Of a stretch of DNA of 64,000 nucleotides, positions 60,806-64,000 are shown piece after piece (within the stretch, counting starts at the first letter, position 1; every line of letters begins with the position of its first letter). A program made the translations under genes and the position numbers. A model generated the notes under the pieces. That model had not been told where the DNA came from. It saw nothing but the letters and a program-made list of their open reading frames with translations, and searched no databases. The stretch comes from Streptomyces toxytricini. Lineage in GTDB: Bacteria > Actinomycetota > Actinomycetes > Streptomycetales > Streptomycetaceae. Where the stretch lies: NCBI RefSeq assembly GCF_014649915.1, contig NZ_BMTY01000005.1:186001-250000 (forward strand). Direction: 5' to 3'.

Positions 60806-62323
60806 TCAGGCCGTCGCCGTCACCGTCGCCGGCTGGGCCTGGGGTGTCGCCTCGTCCGGCGTCGTCGGGTCCGCCGCCGGGCGGGTCGTCGTACGGGGGA
60901 TCGCCAGGGCGGCCGCGGCGCCCACGAGGACCACCGCCACGCCGACCCAGATCGCCGGCTTCATGCCGTCCACGAACTGCTGGGCGTTCGCCGCGGAGCC
61001 GTTGCGGATGAACACCGTGGCCAGGACGGCGATGCCGAGGGCGCCGCCGACCTCGCGGGCCGTGGTGTTCGCGCCCGACGCCGTGCCGTACAGCTTCTGC
61101 GAGACCGAGGCGAGGACGACCGCCGCGGTCGGGGCGAAGGCGAAGCCCATGCCCGTGCCGCCGATGACCATGCCGCCGACGAGGTGGGAGTACGGGGTGT
61201 CGTCCGTCGCCACCACGGCGATCCAGCCCAGGCCGACCGCCTGGAGGAAGAGGCCCAGCGCCATCAGGCGGCCGCCGCCGACGCGGTCGGTCAGGATGCC
61301 GGCCAGCGGCGCGATGAACATCGGCATCAGGGTCCACGCCAGGGTCAGCACGCCCGCCTCCAGCGGGGTGCGGACCGGGGCGATCTGGAGGTACTGGGAG
61401 AGCAGGAAGATCGACCCGAAGACGCCGAAGTACATCGCCGCGGAGACCGCGTTGCAGAGCACGAAGGCGCGCACCCGGTACAGCGACAGCGGCAGCATCG
61501 GCTCCGCGGCCCGCGCCTCCCAGGCGACGAACCCGGCGAGCAGCACCGCGCCGGCGACGAACGCGCCGATGATGGTGGCGTCGGTCCAGCCGTCCTCGGA
61601 GCCGTTGACGATGCCCCAGACCAGGGCGACGAGCCCGCCGGTGGCCAGGACCATGCCGAACAGGTCGAGGCGCGTGCCGGCCAGACGGCTCTCGTCGAGG
61701 ACCTTCAGCACCAGCGGGACCGCGATCAGGCAGACGGGGACGTTGATCCAGAAGATCCACTGCCAGTCGATGCCGTCGACGACGGCGCCGCCGACCAGCG
61801 GTCCGAAGGCCACGGCCAGGCCGCTGAACGCCGACCACAGGCCGAGCGCGAGGTTGCGCCTGTTCGCCGGTACGGCCTGCGCCAGCAGGGTCATCGACAG
61901 CGGCATCACGGCCGCCGCGCCCACGCCCTGCGCGGTGCGGCCGGCGATCAGCTCGGCGGTGGTGTCGCACAGGCCGCAGTAGACCGAGGCGGCGGTGAAG
62001 AGGCCGATGCCCAGGAGGAAGACCCTGCGCCGGCCGAACCGGTCGCCGAGGGCCGCGCCCGTGAGGAGCAGGCAGGCGAACGCCAGGACGTACGCGTTGA
62101 CGAACCACTGGAGGTCCTGTGTGTCCGCGCTCAGGTCCTTGGCCAGGGTCGGCAGGGCCGTGGAGACGACGAGGTTGTTCAGGGCGACCATGAACATCGG
62201 GACGCTCGTCGCGGTGATCAGCAGCCACAGGGCCGGGCGGCGGCGCCCCGCGCCGTCGTCCGCTCCTAAGGCGCCCGGGCCGCCGGGGCCCGTGCTCGGG
62301 GTCTTGGTCTGGTTCGTGCTCAT
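60806..62323 (-). CDS. DHA2-family (14-TMS) MFS drug exporter
   Basis: 505 residues with about 14 hydrophobic helices. Motif A is GDRFGRRRVFLLG, motif C-like GLAVAFGPLVGGAVV follows, and helix 1 carries the DHA2-type MVALNNLVVSTALPTLAKDL. Proton-driven exporters of this group (EmrB/QacA-like) remove drugs or secondary metabolites through the inner membrane. The C-terminal tail is Pro/Thr/Ala-rich. ATG 62323. Whether it exports the product of the cluster 20 kb away cannot be told. Confidence 0.9.
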   Translation of the reverse strand: MSTNQTKTPSTGPGGPGALGADDGAGRRRPALWLLITATSVPMFMVALNNLVVSTALPTLAKDLSADTQDLQWFVNAYVLAFACLLLTGAALGDRFGRRRVFLLGIGLFTAASVYCGLCDTTAELIAGRTAQGVGAAAVMPLSMTLLAQAVPANRRNLALGLWSAFSGLAVAFGPLVGGAVVDGIDWQWIFWINVPVCLIAVPLVLKVLDESRLAGTRLDLFGMVLATGGLVALVWGIVNGSEDGWTDATIIGAFVAGAVLLAGFVAWEARAAEPMLPLSLYRVRAFVLCNAVSAAMYFGVFGSIFLLSQYLQIAPVRTPLEAGVLTLAWTLMPMFIAPLAGILTDRVGGGRLMALGLFLQAVGLGWIAVVATDDTPYSHLVGGMVIGGTGMGFAFAPTAAVVLASVSQKLYGTASGANTTAREVGGALGIAVLATVFIRNGSAANAQQFVDGMKPAIWVGVAVVLVGAAAALAIPRTTTRPAADPTTPDEATPQAQPATVTATA

Positions 62324-62379
62324 CCGGGGGTCTCCAGTACGAAGGCGGGGGACGGAAGACGGTCGTGCAGGGGAGGGGC

Positions 62380-62411
62380 CCCGACCCGGGGCGGGGGTGT
62401 CCCGGGTCGGG
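62380..62411 (-). terminator. Terminator between the small alpha+beta barrel gene and the MFS gene
   Basis: CCCGACCCGGG (62380-62390) and CCCGGGTCGGG (62401-62411) form a perfect 11-bp stem with a 10-nt loop, 45 bp after the stop of the gene at 62456. Confidence 0.8.
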
Positions 62412-62455
62412 AGAATGGGGGTCCGGGCGGTGTGCGGCGCGCCCGGAGGGCGCCG

Positions 62456-62866
62456 TCAGGCGTTCTCGGCGTCCGCGCGCAGCTGCGCGGCGAGGCGGGC
62501 GCGGGCGTCGTCCCAGTCCAGCGGGAGCTCGCCGGCGGGCAGCTCCCAGAAGGTGAAGACGGACGTGCGCATCGTGGACCGCAGTTCGCGCATGATGCCG
62601 CGGTGCGGTTCGGCCCTGGCGTAGCCGTGGATCGCCTCGCGGCTCTCCCAGGCGGACAGCGTCCAGAACGTGCGCTTGAGGGGTTCGGCGATCAGGGAGG
62701 CCTCGACGGCTCCGCGCGACGTCTTCAGCTGGGCCCAGGCCGCGAGGGCGCGGACGAAGAAGCGGGGGACGTCGGCGAGCGACTTGACCTCGAAGCGGGA
62801 GGCCATGATGTGGGTCCGGGTGTCAGCGGGGACCGGCTTGCTGCTCTTCCAGGTGAGTTTGGGCAC
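62456..62866 (-). CDS. Small dimeric alpha+beta barrel-like protein (DUF3291/ABM-like)
   Basis: 136 residues: MASRFEVKSLADVPRFFVRA, TFWTLSAWESREAIHGYARA and HRGIMRELRSTMRTSVFTFW resemble the antibiotic-biosynthesis-monooxygenase/DUF3291 group of ferredoxin-like barrels. The function is unknown, possibly handling of a reactive small molecule. GTG 62866 gives MPKLTWKSS with AAGGCGAG upstream; the in-frame ATG at 62929 lies in the divergent promoter and is less likely. It is divergent from the MerR gene, suggesting control by it. Confidence 0.65.
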   Translation of the reverse strand: MPKLTWKSSKPVPADTRTHIMASRFEVKSLADVPRFFVRALAAWAQLKTSRGAVEASLIAEPLKRTFWTLSAWESREAIHGYARAEPHRGIMRELRSTMRTSVFTFWELPAGELPLDWDDARARLAAQLRADAENA

Positions 62867-62913
62867 CGTGGGTCTCGCCTTCAGTATTGGTGAGTGGCAG
62901 TATCCATGATAGA

Positions 62914-62931
62914 TAGTGGCACTGTCCACTA
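62914..62931. promoter_or_regulatory. MerR-type operator in divergent promoter
   Basis: TAGTGG / CCACTA around a 6-bp centre in the 107-bp gap between the divergent genes. The flanks are A+T-rich as in MerR-controlled promoters. Confidence 0.65.
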
Positions 62932-62973
62932 GCTAATCAAGAAGTGGGAAAGAGCCGGGGAGAAGGAAGAGCG

Positions 62974-63669
62974 ATGCGTATCTCGGAGCTGAGCCGCCGC
63001 AGCGGGGTGCCGATCACCACCATCAAGTACTACCTCCGCGAGGGACTGCTGCATGCCGGACGTGCGACCGCCCCGAACCAGGCCGAGTACGACGAGTCGC
63101 ACGTACGGCGGCTCCGGCTGGTCCGGGCCCTGGTCGGGGTGCGCGGGCTGAGCGTGGGCGCCGCCAAGGAGGTCCTCGGCGGCGTGTACGAGCGGGAGGG
63201 CGACCCCCACCGCGTCCTCGGCCTCGTCCTCGGCGCCACCGCGGACGCGGCGGACACCGGGGACGCGGCCGAGGACGCGGAGAGCCCCCGCATGCCCGAG
63301 GTCGACGCCCTGCTGGACGCCCTCGGCTGGCAGGTGTCCGACGGGGCCCCCGGCAAGGCGGTCGTCGCCCGGACCCTCGACACCCTCGCCGAGCTCGGCA
63401 CGGACTACGACTGGAAGCGGCTGGTCCCCTACGGCGAACTCGCCGCGCGGATCGCCGCCGTCGACCTCGACGGGATCGAGGGGATCCGGGACCCGCTCGA
63501 AATGGCCGAGCGGGCCCTGGTGCTGACGGTCCTGCTGGAGCCGGCCCTGATGGCGCTGCGCCGACTCGCCCAGGAGCACCAGTCCGCGGCCCGCCGGGGT
63601 GCCGGGCCCGAGGGCCCGGACGCTCCCGGCGCGCCCGCGGGCGGCGTCAGCCCTTCGCCTGCTCCCTGA
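62974..63669 (+). CDS. MerR-family transcriptional regulator
   Basis: 231 residues. The N-terminal winged helix is ISELSRRSGVPITTIKYYLR followed by HAGRATAPNQAEYDESHVRR and a helical hinge to about 75. The long C-terminal domain (about 105-215) is variable and would bind an inducer. ATG 62974 has GGGAGAAGGAAGAGCG upstream and starts at the first DNA-binding helix; the upstream in-frame start at 62944 is less likely. The last 23 bp overlap the convergent gene. Confidence 0.87.
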   Translation: MRISELSRRSGVPITTIKYYLREGLLHAGRATAPNQAEYDESHVRRLRLVRALVGVRGLSVGAAKEVLGGVYEREGDPHRVLGLVLGATADAADTGDAAEDAESPRMPEVDALLDALGWQVSDGAPGKAVVARTLDTLAELGTDYDWKRLVPYGELAARIAAVDLDGIEGIRDPLEMAERALVLTVLLEPALMALRRLAQEHQSAARRGAGPEGPDAPGAPAGGVSPSPAP

Positions 63670-64000
63670 GCTCCTTCAGGAGCTGGGCCGCGGCCTCGGC
63701 GCCCGAGGAGAAGCCCGCCTCGTGCGAGCCGATCTGGTCCCAGCCCAGCTTCCGGGAGTGGAAGTAGGAGCCCGCCAGCTTCAGCCGCGTCCCCTCGTTG
63801 ACGTTGTATATGTCCGCCTGGAGGTTGCGGACGTTGATGTCGATGATCGGGTGCGTGTACGGGAACTCCGCGATCACCGACTCCGGGTCCACCTCCAGCG
63901 GGTAGTCCAGCGTCACGAAGTAGTCCTTCTCCGCGGTGAAGCCGTGCAGCTTGTTCATGTAGTACGCCACGTACTGCTTCGCCTCGCCGCCCGCCACGAC
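63647..64000 (-). CDS. FAD-dependent oxidoreductase (amine oxidase-like), 3' end only
   Basis: The last about 117 residues of a protein whose start lies right of the window. SYFHSRKLGWDQIGSHEAGF and SSGAEAAAQLLKEL resemble the C-terminal FAD-binding block (E-A-G-x-x-S-G...A) of amine-oxidase-type flavoproteins. LDYPLEVDPESVIAEFPYTH precedes it. The substrate is unknown. The stop lies inside the end of the convergent MerR gene, a 23-bp tail-to-tail overlap. Confidence 0.7.
   Translation of the reverse strand, partial: VVAGGEAKQYVAYYMNKLHGFTAEKDYFVTLDYPLEVDPESVIAEFPYTHPIIDINVRNLQADIYNVNEGTRLKLAGSYFHSRKLGWDQIGSHEAGFSSGAEAAAQLLKELREQAKG

Noticed and set aside
1-64000. tRNA, rRNA, insertion sequence, integrase or attachment site
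   Set aside because: None was recognised by reading; no transposase or integrase domain appears in any frame, so no island boundaries are proposed.

Overview
The window is chromosomal DNA from a Streptomyces-type actinomycete. It has very high G+C, GC-rich third codon positions, GTG and TTG starts, many 4-bp ATGA/GTGA gene overlaps, a gamma-butyrolactone (GBL) signalling locus with SARP activators, an aromatic type II polyketide synthase (PKS) and an actinobacterial type I-E CRISPR-Cas system. No rRNA or tRNA gene was seen.

1-11.7 kb is mostly ordinary chromosome: a truncated NmrA-like gene with an AraC regulator, an array of 15-bp GTTAAC palindromes, a zinc-ribbon protein cut by an in-frame UGA, a DUF4097 lipoprotein, a GNAT enzyme, a DUF1772 membrane protein, a MatB-like acyl-CoA synthetase, an FAD monooxygenase, and a translationally coupled beta-carbonic anhydrase/SulP transporter pair.

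11.7-40.7 kb is a biosynthetic gene cluster. It opens with a GBL locus: a ScbR-like receptor, an NmrA-like reductase, an AfsA-type synthase, two further ScbR-like regulators and three SARPs, with four ARE-like operators. Next come a tandem ACP didomain and a catalytically dead type I/trans-AT-like ketosynthase. The core is a type II thioesterase, KS-alpha, KS-beta/CLF, ACP, NTF2-like protein, AMP-ligase, FAD hydroxylase, ActIII-type ketoreductase and two ActVII-type aromatase/cyclases. It closes with a condensation-thioesterase fusion protein, a second type II thioesterase, an acyl-CoA-dehydrogenase-like enzyme and a Sfp-type phosphopantetheinyl transferase. SARP-box-like repeats with 11-bp period lie before the main operons. 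I infer a reduced aromatic polyketide joined to a separately activated acyl or amino group; the product is unknown.

40.8-54.7 kb is the type I-E CRISPR-Cas locus: array 1 (23 repeats), an unrelated NmrA-like gene, then cas3-cas8e (a fusion gene), cse2, cas7e, cas5e, cas6e, cas1e (frameshifted) and cas2e, then array 2 (30 repeats). Both arrays read left to right with a shared leader end, and they carry one near-identical spacer.

54.7-64 kb is accessory and regulatory: a RibD/DHFR-like gene divergent from a TetR gene, a conserved hypothetical with an XRE regulator, an HD-domain protein, a probable injection-system cargo protein with an ADP-ribosyl-cyclase/CD38-like domain, a winged-helix/membrane protein pair, a DHA2 MFS exporter, a small alpha+beta barrel protein divergent from a MerR regulator, and the 3' end of an FAD-dependent oxidoreductase.
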